From positions 10,292,001-10,356,000 of the forward strand of contig OX485804.1 of the NCBI GenBank assembly GCA_950295325.1: a DNA stretch of 64,000 nucleotides. Reading direction: 5' to 3'. The first letter of the stretch is position 1. Each line of letters begins with the position of its first letter. Position numbers and translations under genes: made by a program. The notes beneath the pieces were generated by a model that saw nothing but the letters and a program-made list of their open reading frames with translations, ran no database searches and was not told where the DNA came from. Source of the DNA: Polytrichum commune (Eukaryota; Streptophyta; Polytrichopsida; Polytrichales; Polytrichaceae). Of the stretch, positions 1 through 11,350 are shown piece after piece.

Positions 1-130
1 GTTGTTAGGCTCTTATATTAATTACGGTAACAAGATCTTGAAACTTCGGGCTTCTTGTTCGTGGCATTTGTGTAAACTCATCTATGATGCATGAAGGGGC
101 TATAGTGAAATCAAAGTCTCCTACATGTTG

Positions 131-381
131 ATAGAGAGAGAGAGGGAATTATTGCATTTGAGTGTACCTATTCTTCATTCAACGTAGAAGCCTTGAAATA
201 GTACGAAGCCTGTTGGTTTTTCCTTTAAATGAAATCAATAGTCAGCTTGACATTGCAGTGAGTTCGAAAGACCCTGAATTGGTTTACTCGAGGTCAGTTG
301 AGATGAATTGGCAACATGGGGTCATATTATTATGTTGAATGGAACAGAGGGACACTCACATGGAATCATCCACTCTCTATC
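131..381. mobile_element. MITE, family I (copy 1)
   Basis: About 250 bp with inverted ends. The left end reads gagagagagggaattattgc and continues to a gagtgtacct motif. The right end has the complementary ggacactcacatgg and then ctctctatc. The interior (agtcagcttgacattgc, gaattggtttactcgaggtc) is similar to the copies at 6597-6849 and 41651-41920. No coding capacity is visible. The superfamily is not determined, and I could not define a target duplication. Confidence 0.5.
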
Positions 382-521
382 ATGTTGAGGGCCTAATTCA
401 TTCATGTTATATCCACTGCACCGATCATGTGATTTTGTGTCACTTACTATTCAGAGTTACATAAATCTAATTCTTTTTATAAAAGAAAAAGAAAAGATGT
501 TAGTGTAAGTTTTCTACCAAG

Positions 522-2041
522 TACACCCTAACCTTGATAATATCACACTTGTTAATAGAACACCTTGATATTGTCACCTAAAAGTTTGAAACCGATTTCC
601 ATAGTGTAAAACTCCCTCGTTATTATCACTATCACCCTTGATAATGTCACATTTTTTTTTCAAAATTTGTAGTGTAAGTGTGATAATAACAAGTAACATG
701 GATGAAAAAAGGCCGGATGGACAACAAATTCTATGGATGACGTCGGCATCTTCACCTGCTTCCGCTTGAATCTTGGGTTCTTGAATCTTGAATCTCATGT
801 GCCGAAGAAGCAACGGTTTCTCTCGCATATCAACTTCTCGCAGCTCCGCCTGCATCGTATGCTCTCTCCTCTCGCCGCTCCACACACCGCTCTGCCCCTC
901 ATCTTCTTGCCGCTCTCCTCAACAAACTGCTGCATCCACAAGGTTTCTTCCTAAATGGTACTTTTGAAGCTTTGAGGCTTGTTGAATCAGTTCGGTGTTG
1001 AAGACCTTGTAATTGATTTCTCTGTTTCAAACTTAGACTGCTGGCATTCATTCTGTGGCATTTTCAGAGAATTGCATTGTGAGGTGGAAGTTGATCAATC
1101 GGTGGTTCCTGAGGATTTTGTGGCTGCCGTTGAAGATGGCGCACACATGGTAAGCACCTTAGTTGCATTCCTTCAGTAGCCATTTCCAATGTCGATAAAT
1201 GCCTCTTAACCTTGAAGATTTAGAGTTGGTAAAACATTTCCGAGAAGCAATTTGCTGGAGCTGCATGCTTTCGCATTAGACACACCTTCAAGATTGTAAA
1301 TTCTAAGAAGTTTCATGATACTCTTAAAAGTGAAGAATACCTACGGGTCTGGAAGATGGTGAACCCTACTGTAGAAAATTTGATTTATCTTGGTTCTGTA
1401 GACACTGACATTTGTAAGTCTGAAGCTTCTCCATCTCAGACACAGATGATATCAATGGGTTCCTCTCCGTGACTTATTTCCAAGCATATGTAGCGCTAAA
1501 AATCTATGAAGATACGTTCCTCTTTGTGTAGTACCAATGAAGCATCAGTTCATGAGGAGTAATTTAGAAACAAATATTGTAAAGGGGAGAGTTGCCACCT
1601 GGGACTTGAAGAAGCCCTACTTGTGATCCACCCCTCTACCATTCCCCTATTGTTTATGATTCAGTGCTCATTTAACCTTCCTCCCTCTCAGAAGTAGCAT
1701 TAAGAATGAGTGTTTTCCTGTATCATAATTTAACATCAACAAAACAATGTGACATTAGAAGCTTCTTTGTCTCTAGTGAGAGGTCTTTACCTGATCTCAA
1801 TGACACATTATGATGTGCTCTTGTTGTTATTCACAATTTTGAATTAGATTTTACATTCAAAAACATTGAAGTCTCGTATTTGTTATTTTTTTAAAAAAAG
1901 TAATTATATTTTGATTTTCTACATATTTTTTGATAATATCACATTATGCACAAAATGTGACATTATCAAGTATGTCACACCTTGTTTATATCACACTTTT
2001 TGGTGAAACGGAGGGTGTGACATTATCAAGGTTAGGGTGTA
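522..2041. mobile_element. TIR DNA element carrying host-like sequence (Pack-type candidate)
   Basis: The two ends are inverted repeats of about 27 bp: the left starts acaccctaaccttgataata and the right ends with the complement, cattatcaaggttagggtgt. Both subterminal regions carry further copies of a cttgataatgtcaca motif in both orientations (about 560-690 and 1925-2010), as expected for transposase-binding repeats. The centre (about 720-1490) lacks these motifs and looks like exons of an ordinary gene. No transposase is present. I could not define a target duplication, so the superfamily is open (a Mutator-like Pack element is one possibility). Confidence 0.55.
720..1475 (+). pseudogene. 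Unidentified gene fragment inside the TIR element
   Basis: Host-like exon sequence lies between the element ends. An open stretch runs to the codons for EVEVDQSVVPEDFVAAVEDG and is followed at once by a good donor (CACATG|GTAAGC, about position 1150). A second stretch, about 1225-1471, encodes a hydrophilic peptide with FAGAACFRIRHTFKIVNSKK and later SEEYLRVWKMVNPTVENL, and ends at a stop. An upstream stretch, about 835-940, could encode a serine/arginine-rich leader. I do not recognise the family. The exon 2 acceptor is unclear and the frame just upstream holds a stop, so this is probably a captured, truncated fragment and not a working gene. Confidence 0.4.
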
Positions 2042-4352
2042 ACGATGTTTATCTCCTATAACACCCAAACAACCCATTTGACTTTTGTTCATAAAAAAAC
2101 AAGATGCCTACAATAGTAAATAGTTGTAGCATTGTGGAATCAATTAGTCAATGACATTGAACATCATAAATGGTGTCGACACTTTGGGATCTTTGACGCT
2201 ATGTTGGAGTTGAATGGTTTTGAAACATTGTTTAACATAGTATGAAGTAGTTCCTTGCGTTTCCACCTTTTTAGTGGGTGAACTTACAAAGAGTGCCACA
2301 ACTTCTTGGTTGTAGTAGGACCTAGGGGTCGTGTGTTATTCGACAAAGACCACTAACAACTTAAAGTCATATTCCTCGGCGCGGGGGAGACCTCAACTCT
2401 CCTTGACTTTGTTTTCCATGGCCACCAACTATCATACGATGTTTTAGGCCTTGTCATATGGTCACGGTTTCCTCCTGACAAAGAAGTAGAATCAAGCAGA
2501 GGACAATTTTTTTGCACATGGAACAATAACTCACAAACTTCCAATCGGCATTTATTGTGGCTTATAACATATTAGTTGAAACATGCTTCGAGACGACCCT
2601 AAACTACCGGGTGAGAGTGGAGAGGTACCCATCTTCAAATGGAGTGGTTGGTGGTTCAATTCTTGCTGCGGAATCTTCCCTCTACATGTTGGAGAAAAAA
2701 CTGGTTAAGTAGGTAGGAAGCCAAGAGCCCACCCACCACAAGGCAGGCAGTAAGCTCCACTCTGAATCAAGAGGATTCTTGAGCAGGGTGGGGCCAACAA
2801 GCTCAAATTCACGTCGGATTGGCCAACATCGGTTGTTTGTTTGTTTAGTTGAAACAAGCGGCTAGGGTTTGGAAATCCCGACTCGATCTTAAGAACGTAA
2901 ATCGTAGGTGACGATAAGCATGTTCAACACAAATTAACAGAACAACTAAGCCAAAGTGTCACATGTCATTTTTTATGTCATTTGGAACCTCTACACAATC
3001 CCCATATATTAGCTCGAAATTTTCAACTTTTGGGTACCAAAGTGTTGAACTTGCTTATCACTTACAATTGGTACGCCCACAAGTGAAATTGTTCTCACCT
3101 ATTTAGAGTCTTGTGCTTATTGTCTAAAGATGAATTATCACCTAGATTGAGATGAGAGACCATGCATTAGTTGACTTAGTATGGATCGATGATAAACTTA
3201 ATAAGTGTGGGTCTATATTGCACCCCGATGGTGGGTGTTGGGAAACAAAACCCTTGTGCAAGTGGGGAAGGACGATGTTTAATTGAAGATAGAAACATAC
3301 ACTTTTGGATGCACATGGCGAATGTTATGCAACAAGTAAGCATCTTACACACAATACAACATTGTGTCATAGAACGTTTGTATATTCTACAATGTAAACA
3401 GTTGCAATATATTACAAATCTCTACGGGGCTTGACTGTGAAACTAAGCACGCCTTTAGGGTTTAGGGTTTATTTAGGTATTTTGTAGTGTTTGGTTTGGT
3501 GTGGATTTAATAACGTACACCAAAAATATATGTGTTTGTTAAAAATCTTGCTTACCTTAGATTCCGTGGGATTCCAAAGTCAAGTAGTTCAATGATTTAA
3601 CAGTAATGGTCAGACATGCAACCTTCTTAATTAGAATTTGATTTCCAATGCACCCAATCATAACAAGATTGCCCAAACAAACCATTTGGTTTCTCCATGC
3701 AATCACTCAAATCATGGGAAGAGGTCAAGCGCACTTCCGTTTGTGCACATATATATGTTCAACATGTTCGCTTTTGAAAGGACTTCGTGTTCTTCGAAGT
3801 CCATACGATTTTAGTGTTGATTTCCGTTTCACGATCACGTATACATTAAAACCAACTTGAAAACGAAGCAACATCATCAATCATGCCGGTGGCAACACTT
3901 ATAATTTAGTCATTTCCTTTTCTTCTTCTTCTTCTTCTTCTTCTCCTCCTCCTCGGTGGCCTCTCCGTTTGTGTCATTCATTCATTCATTCCTCATGAAC
4001 AAATTATTCATGTTGAGTGAGGCACAAAGGACTAGTGGGTCACATGTTGCCATGGGGCATGTCACATGTCGCCCTCGGATGTGACCTAAACCTCGCCGTG
4101 CCCACATGGTTGAGTTGTCAAACATGAAACACACCAAACGCTCTTTGCCTTTTAAAATGAAATAAAAAGAAAAGAAATAATTAGTTAATTCAAGTGATTG
4201 AGAACCATAGCAACATGCCACCAATGGAGTGAGGTGGCATCATTGTGATGTCCCACAAACTCCAAGTTCTAAGTCACATCGGCTCCAAAGGATACACCAC
4301 ATTTTATGTTTTTTTTTTCCTACACCCAACACTCATTTGTTATAAGCTACAA
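2042..4352. other. Non-coding stretch with old repeats
   Basis: No convincing gene. Open frames here are short and lack coding character. The stretch holds a degenerate repeat near 3005-3060 (cttttgggtaccaaagtgtt) that resembles units near 56.2-56.8 kb, a short telomere-like gggtttagggttt at about 3459, and a CTT/CCT microsatellite at about 3919-3955. Confidence 0.4.
3919..3955. repeat. CTT/CCT trinucleotide microsatellite
   Basis: A run of CTT units passes into CTC/CTCCT units, a pure pyrimidine tract of about 37 bases. It is a simple repeat with no gene attached. Confidence 0.85.
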
Positions 4353-4832
4353 GGGCCACTTCACACACGAGACTGAGAGCCCGTGACCATTACTTTTCAA
4401 GCACTCTTATTCGTGGAAAAGGCAGAGCCGGTCCAAGTTCGCTTCACACTACGCTTGAGGGATCAACGGAGTATGTGAATGCGAGATGGGTGCAAAGTCT
4501 CCTTGGATTCCTACATGGCATCGCATGGATCGTGTTTCATGGTCACTTGGACTATTTTCAAAAACCACTTCTTGGAGGTAGTAGGCCTAATACAAAATTG
4601 GGAGATCATGGCACTCCGAACACTCGTAACCGTTGATTTATTCTATTTTATTGTGTGCGAGGACCCACATGAATAGACATTCATTGAAATAATATTTGGT
4701 TGAGGGCTTGGTCACATATGACTTTACACTACACTTCCGGGTCCGTGACCACACTACATGATTTTGGAGGTGTGTTGAGACGGCCTTAGGACACTTTCTT
4801 CTGGGCTCTCACAATTCCATCTTTGGTATTCC
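4353..4832. mobile_element. TIR element, family D (copy 1, right end missing)
   Basis: Starts gggccacttcacacacgag and matches the reverse complement of the right end of the full copy at 60828-61330 (gagagcccgtgacc, aagcactct). It runs through to the part equivalent to ggacactttcttctgggctc and stops short of the terminal ggccc. A 65-codon frame at 4479-4676 is open but is probably incidental (see findings). Confidence 0.6.
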
Positions 4833-4936
4833 TTTACTAATATGAGGTTTATTCTATGATATCCACTTACATAACCAGTTATTTCTCAAACTCAACCAGT
4901 TCATTGTTGGCAATCCATCTCAAAAAACCTTGAGTA

Positions 4937-5337
4937 CACTACACTAAATGTTATGTTTAGTGCCACTATTTCTATTCCTCTTGCTTGATACTAACTGTGA
5001 ACCGCCCGTGTAGTGTCACCAACACTAAATGTAAATGTAACATTATTTGTCATTTCTTGCAAACAAATTGGGCATTATAGATTTACAATGTTGCATTTAC
5101 TGTCACTTACTAAGTGATTTTTCATTCAAATTTTAATCATCCTTGTCAATATCTCATTTTTAAAATTGTTAGGATGGAAAGGTATACTAAACCTTGTCTC
5201 AACAATTGGCATTTGAATGAACTAAAAGTGAGTTGGGATAACATTACTTGAAACATGTTCATAAAAAGTGTCACTAAAAATGTTACTAGAGTGACATAAA
5301 ATACTATATGACACTAAATACAATATTTAGTGTAGTT
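4937..5337. mobile_element. CACTA-like MITE, family B (copy 1)
   Basis: About 400 bp. The left end is CACTACACTAAATG and the right end is CAATATTTAGTGTAGT; inverted subterminal tttagtgtcac/gtgacactaaat motifs lie next to each end. The start CACTACA is typical of plant CACTA (En/Spm) ends. There is no transposase. The interior matches the copy split by the nested insertion at 28131-37029, which makes this the reference for reconstructing that nest. Confidence 0.65.
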
Positions 5338-5521
5338 CAAGGTCTTTCAAGCAGAATTTGGTGTCAAAATCAATTTTATAAAGTAACCTCCAGGATACAT
5401 GTTGTTTTATGTTTTGTGTTTTGTGTTTTTTTTTTCCCTGGGTGAATGACAAATGCAATTGTATCCTATAAGTCCCTCTCTCTCCACATCAAGAAGCCCA
5501 CATTTTCTATCCTTCTATTAA

Positions 5522-5966
5522 GGGGCGGTTTACACTATGGACCATGAAGTCGTCCCACGTAAGAGGCCTATTTTGCGTGGGATGACTTCATGGGACGACT
5601 TCCATGGTCCGAGTTACTAAAATATTAGTTTTCATGGTTCATGGGCCCTTCACTAGGTGTAAACCGAATGTGGACCATGAAGAATGACCATGCACCAAAA
5701 AGGCTTAAAACGGCATTTTTCTGACATGGGCCCTTGCTCTTTTTCCCGGACCACCTCTTTTGCTTGTCCCAACGGAAAACCCGTTGGACCATGGCAGTGG
5801 ATAGAGTAGGCTTAAAAAATAATATTTTGTGGACCTCAACCTCCATGGTCACTCTGCCATTTTTTCCTTGGTGTAAACCCAAGTCGTCCCGGGACGACTT
5901 CAACATCCAATCACATCGCTTAGATGGCCGTGGGACGACTTCATGGTCCATAGTGTAAACCGCTCC
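5522..5966. mobile_element. Tourist-like (PIF/Harbinger) MITE, family A (copy 1)
   Basis: 445 bp with long, near-perfect terminal inverted repeats: GGGGCGGTTTACACTATGG at the left and the complement ending AAACCGCTCC at the right, extending through catgaagtcgtcccacg. It is flanked by TAA on both sides (5519-5521 and 5967-5969), the 3-bp TWA duplication expected of PIF/Harbinger elements. No transposase is encoded. Confidence 0.8.
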
Positions 5967-6596
5967 TAAGTAAATTGAATCCCAATGTAATGACCCAAGG
6001 TAGAAGGTGCTAAAACCAACACCCACCCAAAACCAACAACATGAATGTTCACATTGATTATGAGAATGTTCATCGTGTGAACATCATGCCCCCCCCCCCT
6101 CGACAATTTTGAGTGACGACACAATTTTCATTAATAAAACTTGTATTTATTTCAATGTTTTGGGGAGAAATCAAATAAAAACTTGTAGCACACGTGATTT
6201 TTTTATTTTTTTATTTTTATCTACCTAGCAATAATTTGTTTGGTTCATACGGCTATCACATATATGCCAAATACCTTAACCTTTTGGGTTTAAGTGTTGC
6301 TACCTTAGGTCAAAGGAATGGTATGATGAAGCCACTTGTGCCAACAAGAGATGCGGAAGGCCACAATCATCATTAACAAAAGTGTGTGTGGGAGAACCCA
6401 AATTTGAAGAGAGGGAAACCAACTACACTCACACACCCCAAAAAGAAGGAAAAAAAAGAAAAAAAAGAAAAAAAGGAGGAAAAAGTGTGAGCTTATAGCC
6501 TCATCATTTTTACAATGAGCGGTCATAGGCCATGATGGTGTCAACGTTTCCATTGTACTCAACTTAAACTTACCACACGAACAACTAGGCAACGGA
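5967..6596. other. Non-coding stretch
   Basis: AT-rich, with an 11-base poly-C tract at 6089-6099 and an A-rich purine run near 6448-6485. I see no gene or recognisable element. Confidence 0.35.
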
Positions 6597-6849
6597 GAGA
6601 GAGAGAGGGGTAATTATTGAATTCGGATGTACCCTCATCCATCCACCATACAAACTCATCCATCTATAGGTCCGTGGTCAATTCATCTCAATTGACTTGG
6701 TCTACAATAATCCGGGGGGTCTTTAATGCCACTTCCGGTGTCAAATATAATAAAAAGTAAAAATAATAACCCCCGGGGGTGGATGGTATTTTAAGGCTTT
6801 CACGTTGAATGAATGAGAGGTACACTCGTATGTAGTAAATTCTCTTTCC
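6597..6849. mobile_element. MITE, family I (copy 2)
   Basis: About 250 bp. The left end gagagagaggggtaattattg is complementary to the right end gtagtaaattctctttcc, with gtaccctcatccatcc opposite gaatgaatgagaggtac. It is homologous, in inverted orientation, to the copies at 131-381 and 41651-41920. Confidence 0.55.
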
Positions 6850-7300
6850 ATGGGCAATCCAGATTGCTTCACTTGGTCCTTTTACGGGCACTTCCAACTC
6901 CACATACATTTTGGACTGCTGGAGTGGTTTGGGAATGAACTTATATTTAAGCTATCTACAAGATTGTCAGATAACGGAGATTGTCATTTCAAGTTCGAAG
7001 TGGGAGTTGAGTTCTACAAATTATAAGAGGTGAAATTGAGGGAGCTTTTTTTTCTTCCCTCCCACAAGAAATAAAAATAAAAGTGGTTTATATTGATCTT
7101 GGAACCATGTCTATGTTATGAGCACGTAATTTGGTCTGCTTGTAACACATGTCTAAGCAACAAACAACCTCAAGATAAAGCCTTGCCATATGCCACTCAA
7201 ATACATGTGTCCATTTAGGGAGAGTGGTGACATGGTCCATGATTGAAGGTGACATTGCCAAATTCATCATGGTTAAGTCACAATTTATGAACATTTAAAT

Positions 7301-7835
7301 AATTTATGGCTTGTAGTGTCACATGCATAATAGTGTCCCTTACCCTAATTTGAGGCGTATGCTAGGTTGCCTTAACGATCAACAACTTCACCGTCAGTGT
7401 CACCTCATGACATTTGGTGTTCAAGTGCGCTTACTAACACCTTGGCATGAGTATGTTTAATAGTATTATGAGGTGTATGCATATGTTACACAATGGTCGA
7501 CAAGTTGACTAAAGTGTACACAAATGACACTTGACATTAGTATACTCAAGAATATCTTCCGCTTGTATATTAGAATGTAAACACTTGAAAATTAGTATGC
7601 TCAATAATATCTTTCCCTTGCATACTAAAATGCAATGTAGCACCTCGAGCATCCCAACGTGCTACGTTGAATGTCATAATGTAGAACAATTTTCACTTTA
7701 ACATTATTTAAAACAACTTATGCGGACAAACAATATCATGTTGGCAATTAGTGGACGGGACACTTTGAGACCTCTAAGCATCTAGTTTAGGCCCTTTGCA
7801 AAAGTGCATGTGACACTAAATACCATAAACGATGT
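7301..7835. mobile_element. CACTA-like MITE, family C (copy 1)
   Basis: Contains the family landmarks in order: gtgtcacatgcataatagtg, gcgtatgctaggtt, caacttcacc, tcatgacatttggtgttcaa, gacactttgagacctctaag, and the end gtgacactaaataccataaa. These recur at 17062, 19251, 25390, 39860, 59427 and 63588. The outermost CACTACA ends are eroded in this copy. Confidence 0.6.
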
Positions 7836-7961
7836 ACTTAAGAACTTTGGTTTGGGAGTTTGTTTGTTGGATTATCTTAGAAGTATGTGGATTAGTAGGT
7901 GAGACCAAGGTTTGAGTGCAGCAGTGGTCCAATTTGAAACCCTGAGAGGCCTCGTTGTAAG

Positions 7962-8299
7962 CTACACTAAAAAGGATCTTTAGTGTCTGATACACCAAAT
8001 ACAAACGCATACACTAAATGTCAATAACCCTATGAAAGTAAGTAACATTAAATGTAAACTCAAACACTAAATATCAACTATGGTAATATGTGGAAGTTAC
8101 ATGTTTCAATTTAGTGTTGGTAAGGCTTTGAAAGGAATAATATCAACGATAAAAGAAGAAGGGAGGTAGCAGTAGGGAAGGTAGCGGCACATTACTATCT
8201 AACACCAGTTGTCAAGGAATTGAAAATTAGTGTTGAGCAAGGTGAGGTGATAACAACATTAAATATAATCAAACACTAAATATCCTTGTTAGTGTAGTG
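7962..8299. mobile_element. CACTA-like MITE, family J (copy 1)
   Basis: 338 bp. The left end is CTACACTAAAAAGGATCTTT and the right end is AACACTAAATATCCTTGTTA followed by GTGTAGTG. The ends are inverted repeats of each other and share the CACTAAAT/ATTTAGTG core with families B and C. The right halves of two related copies lie at about 36430-36537 and 40400-40644. Confidence 0.6.
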
Positions 8300-10313
8300 T
8301 ATGGAAGTGCTAACTTCTACCTCAATTGGACCAATTGAGCTAAGGCCCACATGCATAACATTTGTGAGGCTCCTTGTTAGACCATCTTATACGAGGAATG
8401 AGAAGCCATTCCTTCAAGAATAATGGGCCAGTTTCCATATGCATGTGGGTTGGAACTTAGTGTACATGGAATTATGTTGACCCTAAGTATGTTAGCTTGT
8501 ATGAGTTTGAGGTTATGGTCGAGGTGAAGCGTCCCTTTGTCATGCTCAAACAAGGCGGTTGGCACTATCTTTCTTTTGGTTTGCCTATAAGATAGATGAG
8601 TCTTAAGTGGCTCGTTTTCTTAATTGGAACCCCTATATTTGATTGGTATGTGGTTATGTGAGAAACAGAGAGAAAACTTCATGAAGACATGTGTTTAAGA
8701 GAGATTAGACCATGTCTTCAAATATTAATAACAACTCTACACTCAACAGTGAACACAATTGAGAGGACCTGTGCAGCTAGTTAAGAAATCAACAAACACA
8801 CATTTCCAACAACCGTAATCCAATCACAAGAGGTATGGTTTTCAATACGATTTTTGCAAATGTTTCATCGTAGATTTGGTAATCAACACGAGTTTATTGG
8901 GTGTGAATCCAATCAGTAGAAGTTGGAGCACATGAAAAAACAAACCGTATAACACCCACATACCAAGGTGAAGAATCAAGATGAAGTATCGAGGCCATTT
9001 TGCAACATTAAGGCCAACATGCCAGCGCAACAAGAACAATGCACCAGTTTGATATGCTAACCTGAAACATGATAGCTTACTTAGAATGCATGTTTAGGCA
9101 GAAGTGGTTTGAATTCTTTGGTGAATCGTTTCAAGACCTGCGATAGATGAGAGGTCATGTGACAACAAGGAGGGAAACGTAGATTGAGCACATTCATTCC
9201 CTAGGGTTTGCGGATATGAGATAGGGGGTGACTTATGTAGGGTGACATTACGGAGGTTAGGTGTACTAACCTTAACCTAAATACCTTAACGCCTACCCTT
9301 TTTTATTTATATCGTGAGGTGTTGTTATGCTCTTTCAAAAATGACGGCTCAATTGTTAAGCCGGTAAATGAAGATGTTACATCCGAGTCCACCCTTATCA
9401 TGTGAGCACTCCAGACCTTGTCAGAGAATAGGCAAATGGATGAATATCGTCCAACGATGAATGATAAAGTGGACCTTACTCCAAGGTGGATGAACTGAAG
9501 AGGATGAAGGCCATGTGCCTGCATATTACGTCGCTGCCCACTGCATGGATGAGATTGGTGACGGATGAATGAATAATCATACGCCCGGACTAGAGAGCAT
9601 GTAAGGGTAGACTGATGACGTAGGAGGATGAAACCTTGTGATGAAGGTGCTGGATGAATGTGCTAACTGGCAAAGGTAGAGTCATGGGATCGATGATAAG
9701 TTAGTTGCGGATGAATGGTATGGATGATAACTTCGTTCGATTGATGACTCTGTGTCATCCTGGTTATAATTATGGCCAGTGTACATTTGGAATGATCTTG
9801 GTAGATGAACGGTCATTCATATGCAAAGCCTAGTAAAGGCTATTTTGGATGAAATGTGCTATATAAGTTGTATAAGAACAAGTAGCGTGTCGTGCATACC
9901 ATTATTGAGCGATGTAGGCCTTTAGGATATAACAATGAGATGTTAGGAGTTTTGTTTGAATATGAGTCTCATGGCGTACTTTTTGAGCATCTCATTGTTA
10001 TAGTCTAAGGCTTCATAGAACGAGAGTTGAACATTGAGTAATGTTATGTGCAGTGAGATGATGTCACACAACAATGTCGATAAGACAAAGTAATGATATA
10101 ATCTTAACTGTAGGCTCTTTGAAGGCACTAAGACAAATATGACACTTAACTTGTAACATACATGGTCCATGAATAAGTCTCCACTTGGATGAATGTCATT
10201 GATCACGATATATGATGGATGATACGTATGCCATTGTGTGTTGGAAAGAGGAAGATTGTTGCATACAAGCGTGCTTCTCATCTATGTATGTGTGCACACA
10301 CCACTAGTCAAGA
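8300..10313. other. Non-coding stretch with dispersed repeat G
   Basis: No gene seen. About 8625-8720 is a copy of dispersed family G (ccctatatttgattggtatg, then gtgtttaagagagattagac). About 9300-9800 is rich in gatgaatg-type motifs without clear structure. Confidence 0.35.
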
Positions 10314-10865
10314 GTTATTTACATCATGGGTCATGACGTTGTCCATGTTAGAGGGCATTTTTTCATGGTCACACTTCATGGTAACACTTCCATGGTTTGA
10401 TTTTTAAAGAATGCATTCCTAAAGCCTTTGGGCCCCTTACTAGGTGTAAACCGAATGTGGACCAAGAGAAGTGACCATGCACCAAAAAGTGCATGTACTG
10501 AATTTTTAAATATATGTCCAAAAAGTGCAATTTTGGGAAATTTCTTCAAGATTGACCTTCTTCCCTTCTTTCCTCCTAAATATGAAAACATGCTTGGAAG
10601 AAAAAAAGGCATATCTCTGTCATAGTCCCCTGACACTTGCAACAAGAGAACCTCTTTTGCCTCTCCCACTGCAAAACCCGTTGGATCATGACAAAGAATA
10701 ATATAGGCATGAAAAACAAGCCTTTTGGGGACCTTGATTCCGTGTTCACTCTTCCATTTTTTTTCCTTGATGTAAACCAAAGTGGTCTTGGAACAAGTTC
10801 AATGACCAATCACATATTTTAGAGGAGCAAGGGGTGACTTCACGGTCCATTATGTAAACATCCCC
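10314..10865. mobile_element. Tourist-like MITE, family A (copy 3, eroded)
   Basis: The interior matches copy 1 closely: actaggtgtaaaccgaatgt, gaccatgcaccaaaaag and ctgcaaaacccgttggatcatg. The right end reads acggtccattatgtaaacat followed by CCCC and then TTA; the left end is degenerate (tttacatcatgggtcatgac) and is preceded by TTA. No protein is encoded. Confidence 0.6.
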
Positions 10866-11130
10866 TTAGTCTCGTGACGTTTGTACAATATCAATTGGTC
10901 CCGCAACATATGAGGGACTTGTTTTCAATGAGCTTTTTGTCCACAATGTGTTGAGGTGTGTTGTTTATGTGTGACTTTGCTATGTTTTAGTGGTGGTTGG
11001 TACTCGAGTTGCAGTGACACACAATCGCTATTTACACGACATGATGCTTTCACCTAGAAGCCACAAAGCCCAAGTTGTTACGAGGATGTTTCTTTTTCTT
11101 TTCTTTTCAATAATGCTTTTGATATGAGTG
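10866..11130. other. Short non-coding spacer
   Basis: Nothing recognisable between two MITEs. Confidence 0.3.
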
Positions 11131-11350
11131 CACTAAATATTGTGTTTAATGACACTCACTCCATGGAATTACACAATGTTATATATTTGGACTATTAGAG
11201 TTTTTTGTTTTACCAAGTAATGATATTAATGTTCTATAATGTCCAAACAACCTATTTCACCTTTGTTGAAAAAATACGAGATACATGGTAAATAGTTATA
11301 ACATCGCATAATTTCAGATAGTGAGTGACACTATATACAATATTTAGTGC
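11131..11350. mobile_element. CACTA-like MITE, family B relative
   Basis: 220 bp bounded by CACTAAATATTGTGTTTAAT and the inverted ATACAATATTTAGTGC, with gacactcact opposite agtgacact. It is shorter than the 400-bp family B copies and lacks their middle. Confidence 0.5.

Noticed and set aside
3459-3475. Telomere-like gggtttagggttt string
   Set aside because: Only two units and no array, so it is not evidence of an interstitial telomere; no gene start lies next to it.
5625-6026. 133-codon frame on the minus strand, and 134 codons at 10376-10780
   Set aside because: Both fall inside copies of the Tourist-like family A; the similarity between the peptides follows from shared repeat DNA.
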